Origin: an uncultured Collinsella sp.
GTDB lineage: Bacteria > Actinomycetota > Coriobacteriia > Coriobacteriales > Coriobacteriaceae
Assembly (NCBI GenBank): GCA_900542125.1
Contig: UQMO01000019.1
Location: 1-38,469 of the forward strand
Reading direction: 5' to 3'
Length of the DNA: 38,469 nt
In this document: positions 23,052-32,086 of the stretch, piece by piece
How the letters are laid out: the number at the start of each line of letters is the position of its first letter
Numbering within the stretch: the first letter of the stretch is position 1
Made by a program: the position numbers and the translations under genes
The notes under the pieces: model-generated
Told to the model about the DNA's origin: nothing
The model's database searches: none
Seen by the model: only the letters and a program-made list of their open reading frames with translations

Positions 23052-23975
23052 ATGAACATCGTTCTTGCGATGGCGCAGGGCCTCGTGGTCATGCTGGTCG
23101 CGCCCTTCTTCTCCGGCCTCGCCCGTGTGATTCGCGCGAAGATGCACAATCGCCGCGGTCCGTCCATCCTTCAGGATTACCGGGACCTCGCGAAGCTCAT
23201 GGCGCGTCCCGAGTCCGTGAGTTCCGACTCGAGCTTCGTGCTGCGCATCATGCCGCCGCTGTTCCTCGCGGTGTCGTTTATGCTCGCCATGGGCCTGCCC
23301 ATGTTCACGCTCCAGAGCCCCATGCCCGTCTTTGGTGACGCCATCACCATCATGTACGCGCTCGCGCTGTCCCGCTTCTTCTTCGCGCTGTCCGGCGTGG
23401 ATTCCTCCAACGCCTACGCGGGCTTCGGCGGTATCCGCGAGCTCCTCATGAGCGTGCTCATCGAGCCGTCCATGCTCATCGCGCTGTTCACCGTCGCCAT
23501 CGTGTGCGGCTCCACGGACATTGCGACCATGGGTCAGCACATCGTTACGGGCAACGTCTCGAGCGTCGTCGCCGTTATCCTCGCCGGCGTCGCCTTCGCG
23601 GCCGCCTGTTACATGGAGCTCGGCAAGCTTCCGTTCGATCAGGCCGAAGCCGAGCAGGAGCTCCAGGAGGGCCCGCTCGCCGAGCTCTCCGGCCCGTCCC
23701 TGGCCATGATGAAGCTCGCCATGGGCATGAAGCAGGTCGTGGTCGTCGCTTGGTTCACCTCCATCTTCATCCCCTGGGGAGAGCCCGCGACCATCGGCGT
23801 CACCGCTCTCGTGGGCGCCGTCGTCTTCCTCGTCAAGTGCCTGGTCGATTTCGTCGTCTGCGGCGTGCTCGAGAACTCCGTTTCCCGTTCGCGCTTCAAG
23901 GTGCTCGGTAACCAGACCTGGGCCGTCGTCGGCATCGCGGTCCTCGCGTTCGTCTTCGTCGTCGTAGGCGTGTAG
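23052..23975 (+). CDS. hyfC: Hydrogenase-4 membrane subunit HyfC
   Basis: The 307-residue protein is NuoH/HycD-like, the membrane subunit that contacts the hydrogenase module. It has RRGPSILQDYRDLAKLMARP near the start and the loop FDQAEAEQELQEG that carries acidic residues conserved in NuoH. ATG 23052 follows GAGAGGGGAGAGG, 17 bases after hyfB. Confidence 0.94.
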   Translation: MNIVLAMAQGLVVMLVAPFFSGLARVIRAKMHNRRGPSILQDYRDLAKLMARPESVSSDSSFVLRIMPPLFLAVSFMLAMGLPMFTLQSPMPVFGDAITIMYALALSRFFFALSGVDSSNAYAGFGGIRELLMSVLIEPSMLIALFTVAIVCGSTDIATMGQHIVTGNVSSVVAVILAGVAFAAACYMELGKLPFDQAEAEQELQEGPLAELSGPSLAMMKLAMGMKQVVVVAWFTSIFIPWGEPATIGVTALVGAVVFLVKCLVDFVVCGVLENSVSRSRFKVLGNQTWAVVGIAVLAFVFVVVGV

Positions 23976-23991
23976 GGAGAAGGGAGAAACT

Positions 23992-25449
23992 ATGTCAATC
24001 GAATCGAGCTTGTCCCTCTTTGCCATGGTGGCGATCGCCGTCCCCATGCTGGGCTCCCTGCTCATCGTCATGCTGCCGCGTCCCTACGCTAAATGGATCT
24101 GCGCCTTTGCCGGCGGCATCGCCACGGTCGCTTCCGTTGGCTTGGCCGCGACGTTTGCCGGAAACGGCATGAACGCGGTCGATGTAACCTGGGCGAGTAT
24201 GGGCCAGACCTTGGTCATGGGCTTCATATTCGACCGGATGAGCACGCTGCTCGCACCCGCGTTCGTCGCTATCGGCCTGCTCGTCGTCATCTATTCGTTC
24301 CCGTACATGAGCGATAAGAACAAGGAGCATCCCGACGCGCCCCGTCGCCGCTTCTACGTGTACTTCTCCACGTTCATCGGCGCCATGGCCGGTCTCGCCT
24401 ACAGCTCCACCATCGTCGGCCAGCTCGTTTTCTTCGAGATCACCGGCGTGTGCTCCTGGGGCCTCATCAGCTACTACATGACGCCCACGGCCAAGAAGGC
24501 CGGTATGAAGGCGCTCATCATCACCCATATCGGCGCTCTGGGACTCTACATCGGCGCGGCCTTCCTGTTCGCCGGAACCGGCACGTTCGCGCTGAGCGCG
24601 ATCTCCCAGCTCGATTCCGGTATGAAGACCGTCGTGCTGCTGCTCATCCTGTTCGCCGCTTGGGCCAAGTCCGCCCAGTTCCCGCTCTACATGTGGCTGC
24701 CCTCCGCAATGGAGGCCCCCACGCCCGTTTCCGCCTACCTCCATGGCGCGTCCATGGTGAAGGTCGGCGTGTGCGTGTTCGCCCGCGCTCTTGCGAGTGC
24801 CGGCGATATCCCCGAGATCGTCGGTTGGGTCGCCATCATCGACGCCGTCGTGACCATGCTCTTCGGCTTCCTCATGTACCTGCCCCAGAAGGATATGAAG
24901 CGCCTGCTCGCCTTCTCGACGATCGCGCAGCTCGCCTACGTGTTCTTCGGCCTGGGCCTCTCCGTGTTCGGAAGCCAGATGGCGTTCAACGGCGCCGTCG
25001 AGCACATCTTCAACCACGCGTTCACCAAGACCCTGTTCTTCCTCATCGCCGGCTCCCTCAGCTTCACGCTGGGAACCCGTATGTTGCCCAAGATCCAGGG
25101 CCTCATGAAGAAGTACCCGGTCACGGGCGTGGGCTTCGCGGTCGCCGCGACCGCTATCGCCGGCGTGCCCCCCATGAGCACGTTCTTCTCCAAGTTCCAG
25201 ATTATTTCCGGTGGCTTCGCGGTTGGTGCTTCCAACACGGTCATCTTCGTCCTCGTGTGCGTCATGGTCGTCGAGACCGTCGCCACCTTCGCATGGTTCC
25301 TGCGTTGGATGGGTAAGGTCCTGCCCGGTGAGCCGAGCGAGACCGTGGCCGCCGGCCAGCCCCTTCCGCGCGCCATGGCGTTCGTGTTCGTCGTCCTCAT
25401 GATCATGGTCGTCGTCGCCGGTCCTCTGTCCTCTAGTTGGATGGGTTAG
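23992..25449 (+). CDS. hyfD: Hydrogenase-4 membrane subunit HyfD
   Basis: The 485-residue antiporter-like (NuoL/M) protein has SAQFPLYMWLPSAMEAPTPV, SAYLHGASMVK and LLAFSTIAQLAYVF. HyfD is present in hydrogenase-4 but not in hydrogenase-3, so it marks the locus as FHL-2 type. ATG 23992 follows GGGAGAA. Confidence 0.93.
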   Translation: MSIESSLSLFAMVAIAVPMLGSLLIVMLPRPYAKWICAFAGGIATVASVGLAATFAGNGMNAVDVTWASMGQTLVMGFIFDRMSTLLAPAFVAIGLLVVIYSFPYMSDKNKEHPDAPRRRFYVYFSTFIGAMAGLAYSSTIVGQLVFFEITGVCSWGLISYYMTPTAKKAGMKALIITHIGALGLYIGAAFLFAGTGTFALSAISQLDSGMKTVVLLLILFAAWAKSAQFPLYMWLPSAMEAPTPVSAYLHGASMVKVGVCVFARALASAGDIPEIVGWVAIIDAVVTMLFGFLMYLPQKDMKRLLAFSTIAQLAYVFFGLGLSVFGSQMAFNGAVEHIFNHAFTKTLFFLIAGSLSFTLGTRMLPKIQGLMKKYPVTGVGFAVAATAIAGVPPMSTFFSKFQIISGGFAVGASNTVIFVLVCVMVVETVATFAWFLRWMGKVLPGEPSETVAAGQPLPRAMAFVFVVLMIMVVVAGPLSSSWMG

Positions 25450-25459
25450 GAGGTAGGAC

Positions 25460-26113
25460 ATGGGTTATTCGTTAGTCAATATCCTGGGCGGTCTTCTGAT
25501 CGTGACCTCCACCATGGTGGTCGTCTCGAAGACCATCCCGTCCGCCATTAAGTGGTACGCGATCCAGTCGGTTGTCCTGGTGGGCGTGCTGCTCACCCTG
25601 GGCCTCACCACCGGTGCCACCGAGCTTCTCATGTGGGCCGCGTCGGCCTTCGTCACCAAGGTGATCCTCGTTCCGTTCATTCTCAACCGTGCCTACAAAA
25701 AGATGGGTTCGCCTGCCGATAGCACGCTGACCTCCTCCATCAAGCCGGCCTGGACCATCATCCTCACCGGTCTGGAGGTGGCCATCTGCTTCGCGGTGGT
25801 CACGCGCCTGAGCCTGCCCACCGCTGAGGTGGCTACTCCGGCCCTCGCCATCAGCTTCGCGCACTTCTTCGTCGGCCTCACGTGCATCATCTCCCAGCGC
25901 AACATCCTCAAGCAAATCTTCGGGTACTGCCTTATGGAGAACGGTAGCCACGTGACGCTCGCCCTGCTCGCGCCCACGGCCCCCGAGATCATCGAGATCG
26001 GCATCGCCACCGACGCCATCTTTGCCGTCATCATCATGTCCATCGTCGTGCGTCGCATTTGGGACGACTCCCACTCGCTCGATGCGCGCGACCTGACCGA
26101 ATTGAAGGGGTAG
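25460..26113 (+). CDS. hyfE: Hydrogenase-4 membrane subunit HyfE
   Basis: A 217-residue membrane protein, nearly the same length as E. coli HyfE, with a NuoK-like C-terminal half (LTCIISQRNILKQIFGYCLM, then ENGSHVTLAL). It has about seven helices. ATG 25460 follows AGGAGGT, 10 bases after hyfD. Confidence 0.9.
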   Translation: MGYSLVNILGGLLIVTSTMVVVSKTIPSAIKWYAIQSVVLVGVLLTLGLTTGATELLMWAASAFVTKVILVPFILNRAYKKMGSPADSTLTSSIKPAWTIILTGLEVAICFAVVTRLSLPTAEVATPALAISFAHFFVGLTCIISQRNILKQIFGYCLMENGSHVTLALLAPTAPEIIEIGIATDAIFAVIIMSIVVRRIWDDSHSLDARDLTELKG

Positions 26114-26116
26114 GCC

Positions 26117-27682
26117 ATGGATGTTTCAATGCTGACGGTCGCCCTGCTCGCTTGTCCCCTCGTGTTCTCCCTGATTATGGCTGCGCTCCCCAAGACGACG
26201 TCCTACAGCGTCTTTGCGGGGCTCAACACCATCTCCGTCGCGGCGACCCTCGTCCTTTCGGTCGTCACCGCGGGAACCATGCTCTCGAGCGGGCAGAATA
26301 TCGACGCTTTGGGCCTGTGGCTCCATCTCGATTCGCTCTCGTCGATCTTCGTCCTTCTGGTAGGCATCATCGGGTTCATCACCGGCGTGTACTCCATCTC
26401 CTATATCAAGATCGATATCGAGGAGAAGACCATGCCGGCCGAGCGCACCAAGCAGTACTACGCGCTGTTTAGCCTGTTCGTTTTCACGATGCTGCTCGCC
26501 TGCCTGTCCAACAACATCATCCTCACCTGGGCGGCGGTCGAGGCCACCACGTTGTCGACCGTGTTCCTCGTGGGCATCTACAAGAACAAGCAGGCGCTCG
26601 AGGCGTCTTGGAAGTACGCGATGGTCTGCACCGCCGGCGTGGCCTTCGGCCTGTTCGGCACGCTGCTCATCTACGCGAACGCCGCCGATATCATGCCCAA
26701 CGCGCATGAGGCAGCCTTCCTCACCTCCATCATGCCCTACGCCGACCAGTTCGACCCGATGCTCGTGCGCCTCGCGTTCGCGTTCATCGTCATCGGCTTC
26801 GGCACCAAGGCGGGCCTGTTCCCCATGCACACTTGGCTGCCCGACGCGCACTCCCAGGCTCCGAGCCCGGTCTCCGCGCTGCTCTCGGGCGTGCTGCTCA
26901 AGTGCGCCATGCTGGTGATCATCCGCTTCTACTCCCTGTCCATCATCACGGTGGGCGACACCTATCCGCGTACGCTCCTGCTCATCCTGGGCACGCTGTC
27001 CATCCTGGTGGCCGCCCTGTGCATCTTTAAGCAGGACGATATCAAGCGCCGCTTCGCGTACTCCTCCGTCGACAACGTCGGCGTGGTCGCGCTGTGCCTG
27101 GGTATCGGTGGTCCGCTCGGTATCGCCGCCTGCCTGCTGCACTGCATCTTCCACGGTTTCACGAAGGCGCTCGCCTTCTGCATGGCCGGTAACATCCAGC
27201 ACATCTACCACACCCGCGACCTGAACAAGATCAAGGGCGTCGTCGAGATCGCTCCCGTCACGGCAGCGCTCACCATCATCGCCCTGCTCGCGCTCGCCGC
27301 CTTCCCGCCGTTCGCCCTGTTCATCTCCGAGTTCCTCACCTTCGTGGCCGGCGTCCAGTCCGGTCCCATCTGGGTGGTCGTGCTCGTGGCCATTGGCCTC
27401 ACCGGCGTGTACTTTGCCCTTACCGGCATCGCGCTCAAGTCCATCTTCGGCAAGGCGCCCGAGGGCATGAAGCGCCACGAGGTGCCCGCCCTCATGATCA
27501 TCCCCGAGATCGCCCTCGCGATCGTGGTCATGTGGTTCGGTATCGCCACCCCGGTCGCCATCACGAGCGGCGTCGAGGATGCAACGTCCGTCGTTTTGAA
27601 CCAGAGCGTCGAAGAGCTCCACGAGGCTCCTCTCTACCGCATGGTGTTCAGTTCCCAGACCAAGACAAGCGAGGTGAATTAG
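26117..27682 (+). CDS. hyfF: Hydrogenase-4 membrane subunit HyfF
   Basis: The 521-residue protein is the third antiporter-like subunit, with GTKAGLFPMHTWLPDAHSQA, then PSPVSALLSGVLLK and RRFAYSSVDNVGVV. It starts 3 bases after the hyfE stop. With HyfB and HyfD it gives the membrane arm three possible H+ or Na+ channels. Confidence 0.94.
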   Translation: MDVSMLTVALLACPLVFSLIMAALPKTTSYSVFAGLNTISVAATLVLSVVTAGTMLSSGQNIDALGLWLHLDSLSSIFVLLVGIIGFITGVYSISYIKIDIEEKTMPAERTKQYYALFSLFVFTMLLACLSNNIILTWAAVEATTLSTVFLVGIYKNKQALEASWKYAMVCTAGVAFGLFGTLLIYANAADIMPNAHEAAFLTSIMPYADQFDPMLVRLAFAFIVIGFGTKAGLFPMHTWLPDAHSQAPSPVSALLSGVLLKCAMLVIIRFYSLSIITVGDTYPRTLLLILGTLSILVAALCIFKQDDIKRRFAYSSVDNVGVVALCLGIGGPLGIAACLLHCIFHGFTKALAFCMAGNIQHIYHTRDLNKIKGVVEIAPVTAALTIIALLALAAFPPFALFISEFLTFVAGVQSGPIWVVVLVAIGLTGVYFALTGIALKSIFGKAPEGMKRHEVPALMIIPEIALAIVVMWFGIATPVAITSGVEDATSVVLNQSVEELHEAPLYRMVFSSQTKTSEVN

Positions 27683-27686
27683 CACC

Positions 27687-29459
27687 ATGGCAGAACCTGA
27701 AAAGAAGGACTACGCTCGTCGTTGCGAAAGCCACGTCGAGGCCCTGCGCCGCGCCGTTCCGGGCTGCATCGAAAAGGTCGAGTGGCAGTGCGAGGACCAG
27801 CTGACGATTACCGTCAAGCAGGACAAGCTGCCCGAGGCCGTCCACTACCTGTACTACGAGCGCTACGGCTGGATTCCCGTGATCATCGGCAACGATGAGC
27901 GCAGCCTGTGCGGCCGTTACGCCGTGTACTACGTCATCTCCATGGAGGGGGAGGACCCCGGCTGGGTGACCGTCCGCACCGAGGTCGATCCCGCCAAGAT
28001 GACGTTCCCGTCTGTGACGCCGTTCGTCCCCGCCTGCGTGTGGGGCGAGCGCGAGCTGCGCGACATGTTTGGCCTGATCCCCGAGGGTCTGCCCGACCGT
28101 CGTCGCCTGGTGCTGCCCGACGATTGGCCCAGCGGCCTGTACCCGCTGCGCAAGGACTCCATGGACTACCGCTTCCGTCCCGCTCCCGCGAGTGACATGG
28201 AAAACTACGAGTTCTTGGCCGATACCAAGGGCAAGGAGACGACGCTTGTCCCCATGGGCCCGTTGCACATCACCTCCGACGAGCCCGGCCACTTCCGCCT
28301 GTTCGTTGAGGGCGAGACGATCGTCGACGCCGACTACCGTCTGTTCTACGTGCACCGCGGCATGGAGAAGGTCGCCGAGACGCGCCTGAACTATGACGCC
28401 GTGACGTTCCTCGCCGACCGCATCTGCGGCATCTGCGGCTGCGCCCACTCGGTGGCCTATGCCGAGGCCGTCGAGCGCGCACAGGGCATCCATGTCCCGC
28501 CGCGCGCCCAGTACATCCGCGCCATCATGCTCGAGGTCGAGCGTCTGCACTCGCATCTGCTCAATATTGGCCTCGCATCGCACTACACCGGCTTCGACTC
28601 CGGCTTCCAGCAGTTCTTCCGCGTCCGCGAGAAGTCCATGGACCTGGCCGAGAAGCTCTCCGGTCACCGCAAGACCTACGGCCTCAACGTGATCGGCGGC
28701 GTGCGTCGCGACATTTTGGCCGAGCAGAAGCTCTCCACGCTCACGACCATCCACCAGCTGCGCTCCGAGGTTCAGGAGCTCGTCGACATGCTGCTCTCTA
28801 CGCCCAACTTTATCGAGCGTACGAGTGGTATCGGCATTCTGGACCGCAAGATCGCTCGCGACTTTTCGCCGGTCGGCCCGCTCATGCGTGGCTCGGGCTA
28901 TGCCCGCGACGTGCGCTTTGACCATCCCTTCGACGGCTACGCCGATCCGGATGTTCAGAAGATGCATGCTGCCACGGCAGACACCTGCGATGCCTTCGGC
29001 CGCACCGCCGTCCGCATCCAGGAGGTCTACGATTCGATCGACATGATCGAGACCATGCTCGAGAACTGCCCGTCGGGTCCCATTCTTACCACGGATTGGG
29101 AGTACACCCCGCACAAGTACGCCATCGGCGCCACCGAGGCTCCGCGCGGCGAGGACGTGCACTGGGCCATGCTCGGCAACAACCAGAAGTGCTACCGCTG
29201 GCGCGCCAAGGCGGCCACGTACAGCAACTGGCCGGTCCTGCGCTACATGTTCCGCGGCAACACCGTGGGCGACGCGGCGCTGATCGTCGGCTCGCTCGAC
29301 CCATGCTACTCCTGCACCGACCGCGTGACGGTGACCGATGTCGCCGCCAAGCGCGACCACGTGCTCGACAAGGAGCAGTTCGAGAACGTCTGGCGCGACA
29401 AGTCGCCGCTTGCGGGCGAGGGCACCATGGCCGCTCCGCTCGATGAGGAGGCGCTCTAA
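27687..29459 (+). CDS. hyfG: Hydrogenase-4 large subunit HyfG (NuoC-NuoD fusion)
   Basis: The 590-residue protein carries an N-terminal NuoC-like domain (to about 170) fused to the [NiFe] large subunit. The nickel ligands are C247 and C250 (RICGICGCAHS) and C540 and C543 (DPCYSCTDR). All four are cysteine, so it is not a NiFeSe enzyme. A 44-residue tail follows R546, as in HycE, where the HycI protease cuts after the equivalent arginine once nickel is inserted; hycI is in this operon. It reduces protons with electrons from formate. The hypABCDEF assembly genes are not in the window. Confidence 0.96.
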   Translation: MAEPEKKDYARRCESHVEALRRAVPGCIEKVEWQCEDQLTITVKQDKLPEAVHYLYYERYGWIPVIIGNDERSLCGRYAVYYVISMEGEDPGWVTVRTEVDPAKMTFPSVTPFVPACVWGERELRDMFGLIPEGLPDRRRLVLPDDWPSGLYPLRKDSMDYRFRPAPASDMENYEFLADTKGKETTLVPMGPLHITSDEPGHFRLFVEGETIVDADYRLFYVHRGMEKVAETRLNYDAVTFLADRICGICGCAHSVAYAEAVERAQGIHVPPRAQYIRAIMLEVERLHSHLLNIGLASHYTGFDSGFQQFFRVREKSMDLAEKLSGHRKTYGLNVIGGVRRDILAEQKLSTLTTIHQLRSEVQELVDMLLSTPNFIERTSGIGILDRKIARDFSPVGPLMRGSGYARDVRFDHPFDGYADPDVQKMHAATADTCDAFGRTAVRIQEVYDSIDMIETMLENCPSGPILTTDWEYTPHKYAIGATEAPRGEDVHWAMLGNNQKCYRWRAKAATYSNWPVLRYMFRGNTVGDAALIVGSLDPCYSCTDRVTVTDVAAKRDHVLDKEQFENVWRDKSPLAGEGTMAAPLDEEAL

Positions 29460-29460
29460 C

Positions 29461-30177
29461 ATGCTGAAGCTTTGGAAGGTTAACGCCAAGGCCGGCGACG
29501 CGACGGTCAAGTACCCGTTTGCGCCGTTCCCCACCAATAAGGACATGCGCGGCAAGCCCGAGCACAATGCCGAGCTCTGCATCGCCTGCGGTGCCTGCGG
29601 CGTGGCGTGCCCGGCCGATGCCATTCGCATGGACACCGACCTTGCGGCCGATACCATTACCTGGTCGATCGACTACGGTCGCTGCATCTTTTGCGGCCGC
29701 TGCGAGGAAGCCTGCCCCATGGAGGCCATCAAGCTCACCGAGGAGTTTGAGCTGGCCGTCATGAGCAAGGACGACCTCACCAGCAAGAGCGTCTATACGC
29801 TCGAGCACTGCTCGCGCTGCGGCAAGCCGTTTGCCCCGCACAAGGAGATCGACTACGCTAAGCGCCTGCTGCAAAAGGCCGGCGGCATGGAGGCCGAGCA
29901 GGCTGCCCGTACCGTCGGTATGTGCCAGGAGTGCAAGCGCGAGCTCGACGCCCTGCGCGCCGCATCGGCCGTAAAGACCGGCAACGCTGCCGGCATGGCT
30001 GCCAACGAGACGCTTGCGTCCGGCGAGCCCCAGGGCCCCGGCATGGAGTATCTGGGCGGCCACGGCGTGAACCCGGAGTATATCGACCGCGAGCTCAACC
30101 CCGATGCGCCCGAGATTCCCGCCGGTCCGGCGCCGGTCGAGGGCATCATCATGGATTTTGAAACGAAGGAGGAGTAA
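29461..30177 (+). CDS. hyfH: Hydrogenase-4 ferredoxin subunit HyfH
   Basis: A 238-residue NuoI-like subunit with two [4Fe-4S] motifs, CIACGACGVACP and CIFCGRCEEACP, and two later CxxC pairs (CSRCGKPFAPHKEIDYA, CQECKRELD), also seen in enteric homologues. It is about 55 residues longer than E. coli HyfH because of an acidic, proline-rich tail. ATG 29461 lies 1 base after the hyfG stop, with GAGGAGG inside the end of hyfG. Confidence 0.92.
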   Translation: MLKLWKVNAKAGDATVKYPFAPFPTNKDMRGKPEHNAELCIACGACGVACPADAIRMDTDLAADTITWSIDYGRCIFCGRCEEACPMEAIKLTEEFELAVMSKDDLTSKSVYTLEHCSRCGKPFAPHKEIDYAKRLLQKAGGMEAEQAARTVGMCQECKRELDALRAASAVKTGNAAGMAANETLASGEPQGPGMEYLGGHGVNPEYIDRELNPDAPEIPAGPAPVEGIIMDFETKEE

Positions 30178-30179
30178 CC

Positions 30180-30962
30180 ATGGCCGAACCCACGCTTTTG
30201 CCCGAGCGGCTTCAGTACCGCCCGACCAAGATCGAGCTCGACGAGAGCATCGAGAAGGCCAAGGCGACCCTTCTTAAGAAGATCAAGCGCTCGGTGTACG
30301 TCTACCGTGTCGACTGCGGCGGCTGCAACGGCTGCGAGATCGAGATCTTCGGTTCCATCACGCCCGTCTTTGACGTCGAGCGTTTTGGCATCAAGGTCGT
30401 GCCTTCGCCCCGTCACGCCGACGTGCTGCTGCACACCGGTGCCGTGACGCGTGCCATGCGCATGCCGGCCCTGCGCGCTTTTGAGGCCGCACCCGATCCC
30501 AAGATCGTAGTGTCCTATGGCGCGTGCGGCTGCACCGGCGGCATCTTCTACGACAACTACTGCGTCTGGGGCGGCACGGACAAGATTCTGCCGGTCGATG
30601 TCTACATCCCCGGCTGCCCGCCCAGCCCCGCGCAGACCATCTACGGCTTTGCCATGGCGCTCGGTCTGCTGGACCAAAAGCTCCATGCCGAGACCACGGT
30701 GGAGGCCGCCGGCGAGCAGGCCGATATCCTGCACCCCGGCGTGCCGTACAAGCTGCGCGTTGCCATCGAGCGTGAGGCTCGCGCCATGAGCGGCTACCGT
30801 TACGGTCGCGATTTGGCCAATGAGTTTATGGATACGCTCGAGGGCGCGCCCAAGGGCGATATCCGCGGTGCCATGGCGCTGCTCATCGATAAGCAGGACG
30901 ATCCGCGCCGCGTCGAGGTGTACTCGGCGCTGCAGGATCTGGTGCTGGCCGGAGGTCGCTAG
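30180..30962 (+). CDS. hyfI: Hydrogenase-4 small subunit HyfI
   Basis: The 260-residue NuoB-like subunit carries the proximal [4Fe-4S] cluster: CGGCNGCEIEIF, YGACGCTGGIFYDNY and YIPGCPPSPAQTIYG. Group 4 small subunits lack a Tat signal, as here. ATG 30180 follows AAGGAGTAA, overlapping the hyfH stop. Confidence 0.95.
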   Translation: MAEPTLLPERLQYRPTKIELDESIEKAKATLLKKIKRSVYVYRVDCGGCNGCEIEIFGSITPVFDVERFGIKVVPSPRHADVLLHTGAVTRAMRMPALRAFEAAPDPKIVVSYGACGCTGGIFYDNYCVWGGTDKILPVDVYIPGCPPSPAQTIYGFAMALGLLDQKLHAETTVEAAGEQADILHPGVPYKLRVAIEREARAMSGYRYGRDLANEFMDTLEGAPKGDIRGAMALLIDKQDDPRRVEVYSALQDLVLAGGR

Positions 30963-31544
30963 ATGGAGCTCACGGACCGCTCTGGTTACTTTGCGGGCCC
31001 CGGTATGCTCGGCGGCTCTTTTGGCGATGCCTCGCGCGCAAGCGACGAGGCCGCCGAGGGCGTCGCCGACCCCTGCCTGGGCCATGCGCCCGACCAGGTG
31101 GTCTTCTATGAGCTCACGCGTAAGTTTGTGGAGACCGAGGAAGACGTTCCCCAGGAGGCCTGCGACGTGCTGTACTACACGCTCGCCGTGGGCCACCACA
31201 CCGGCGTGCTCGACTGCTTTGAGCCGCGCCTGTCGGTGCCGGTGGATGTGTTCTATTCGCTCGTCGACGCGCTGCCGGAGGGGGAGGCCAAAACCAAGTT
31301 CGAGGCCATCCGCTCCTTTGGTGAGTGCCAGCTCGATAAGGCGGCGGTGCCGTCGCTGCTCGAGGCCTGCGATGCGCTGCTCGACGAGCGCGGTTTTCGC
31401 GGTTCTGCCAAGGCCGGCATCTCGGTGTTCGATGACGACTTTGGCCTGCATGCCCAGCAGGTCGCGTTCTTAATGAAGTTCCGCGATCTGGTGGAGCGCG
31501 TGCGCGATGTGTCGGGCGTGTATCTGACGGGGAGGTTGCAGTAA
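30963..31544 (+). CDS. hycH: Formate hydrogenlyase maturation protein HycH/HyfJ-like
   Basis: The 193-residue protein shows the HycH pattern: FYELTRKFVE, then LYYTLAVGHHTGVLDCFEP and a C-terminal GVYLTGRL. HycH-type proteins assist assembly of the hydrogenase large subunit; the exact step is not well defined. It is longer than E. coli HycH because of a 35-residue N-terminus. It begins right after the hyfI stop and overlaps hycI by one base. Confidence 0.85.
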   Translation: MELTDRSGYFAGPGMLGGSFGDASRASDEAAEGVADPCLGHAPDQVVFYELTRKFVETEEDVPQEACDVLYYTLAVGHHTGVLDCFEPRLSVPVDVFYSLVDALPEGEAKTKFEAIRSFGECQLDKAAVPSLLEACDALLDERGFRGSAKAGISVFDDDFGLHAQQVAFLMKFRDLVERVRDVSGVYLTGRLQ

Positions 31545-32047
31545 TGGGTCGCGTTGTGGATGGTCGTGTGAACGGCGCCCCGTTTGCGGGTATCGTGCTC
31601 ACGGCGGGAAGCGTGCTGCGTGCCGACGATGCCGCCGGCCCCGTGCTCTCCAAGAAGATGGAGGACGCGCCGCTTGCCGGCTGGTACACCATCGATGGCG
31701 GTCAGACACCCGAGGATGACATCATCGAGGTCAAGCGCGAGCGTCCGCCGCGTTTGGTTTTGGTCGATGCCGCCGACATGGCGCTGCCCGTCGGCGCCAT
31801 CCGCTTGCTCGACAAACGTGACGTGGCCCGCAAGTCGATGTTCACCACGCATTCGCTTCCCTTGTCGATTCTGATCGAAGAGATTGAGCAATCGTGCGAA
31901 GATATCGTCTTCATAGGGATTCAGCCGGGCGATACGGAGTTCTACAACCCCATGTCCCCGGAGGTCTTTGAGGCTGTCGACGCCGTTTACGACGCCGTGG
32001 CCGCCAACGACTTTTCCCACTTTGTCCGCTTGGGGCAAGAGCAGTAG
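31544..32047 (+). CDS. hycI: Hydrogenase maturation endopeptidase HycI
   Basis: The 167-residue protein belongs to the HybD/HycI aspartyl-type peptidases that remove the C-terminal tail of the large subunit after nickel insertion. It has LTAGSVLRADDAAGPVLSKK (nickel-sensing acid in RADDAAGP), VLVDAADM and FTTHSLPLSILI. Its substrate should be HyfG, which has a 44-residue tail. The usual GNP near the N-terminus reads AGS here. Confidence 0.9.
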   Translation: MGRVVDGRVNGAPFAGIVLTAGSVLRADDAAGPVLSKKMEDAPLAGWYTIDGGQTPEDDIIEVKRERPPRLVLVDAADMALPVGAIRLLDKRDVARKSMFTTHSLPLSILIEEIEQSCEDIVFIGIQPGDTEFYNPMSPEVFEAVDAVYDAVAANDFSHFVRLGQEQ

Positions 32048-32086
32048 GAGCACTTGTTCCATTTTGTTAGGAAAGAAGTGATTGAC

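Noticed and set aside
20965..27688. Long minus-strand frames opposite hyfB-hyfF
   Set aside because: They are antisense shadows made of charged residues (runs of Asp, Glu, Arg, His), caused by C-ending codons in the real genes.
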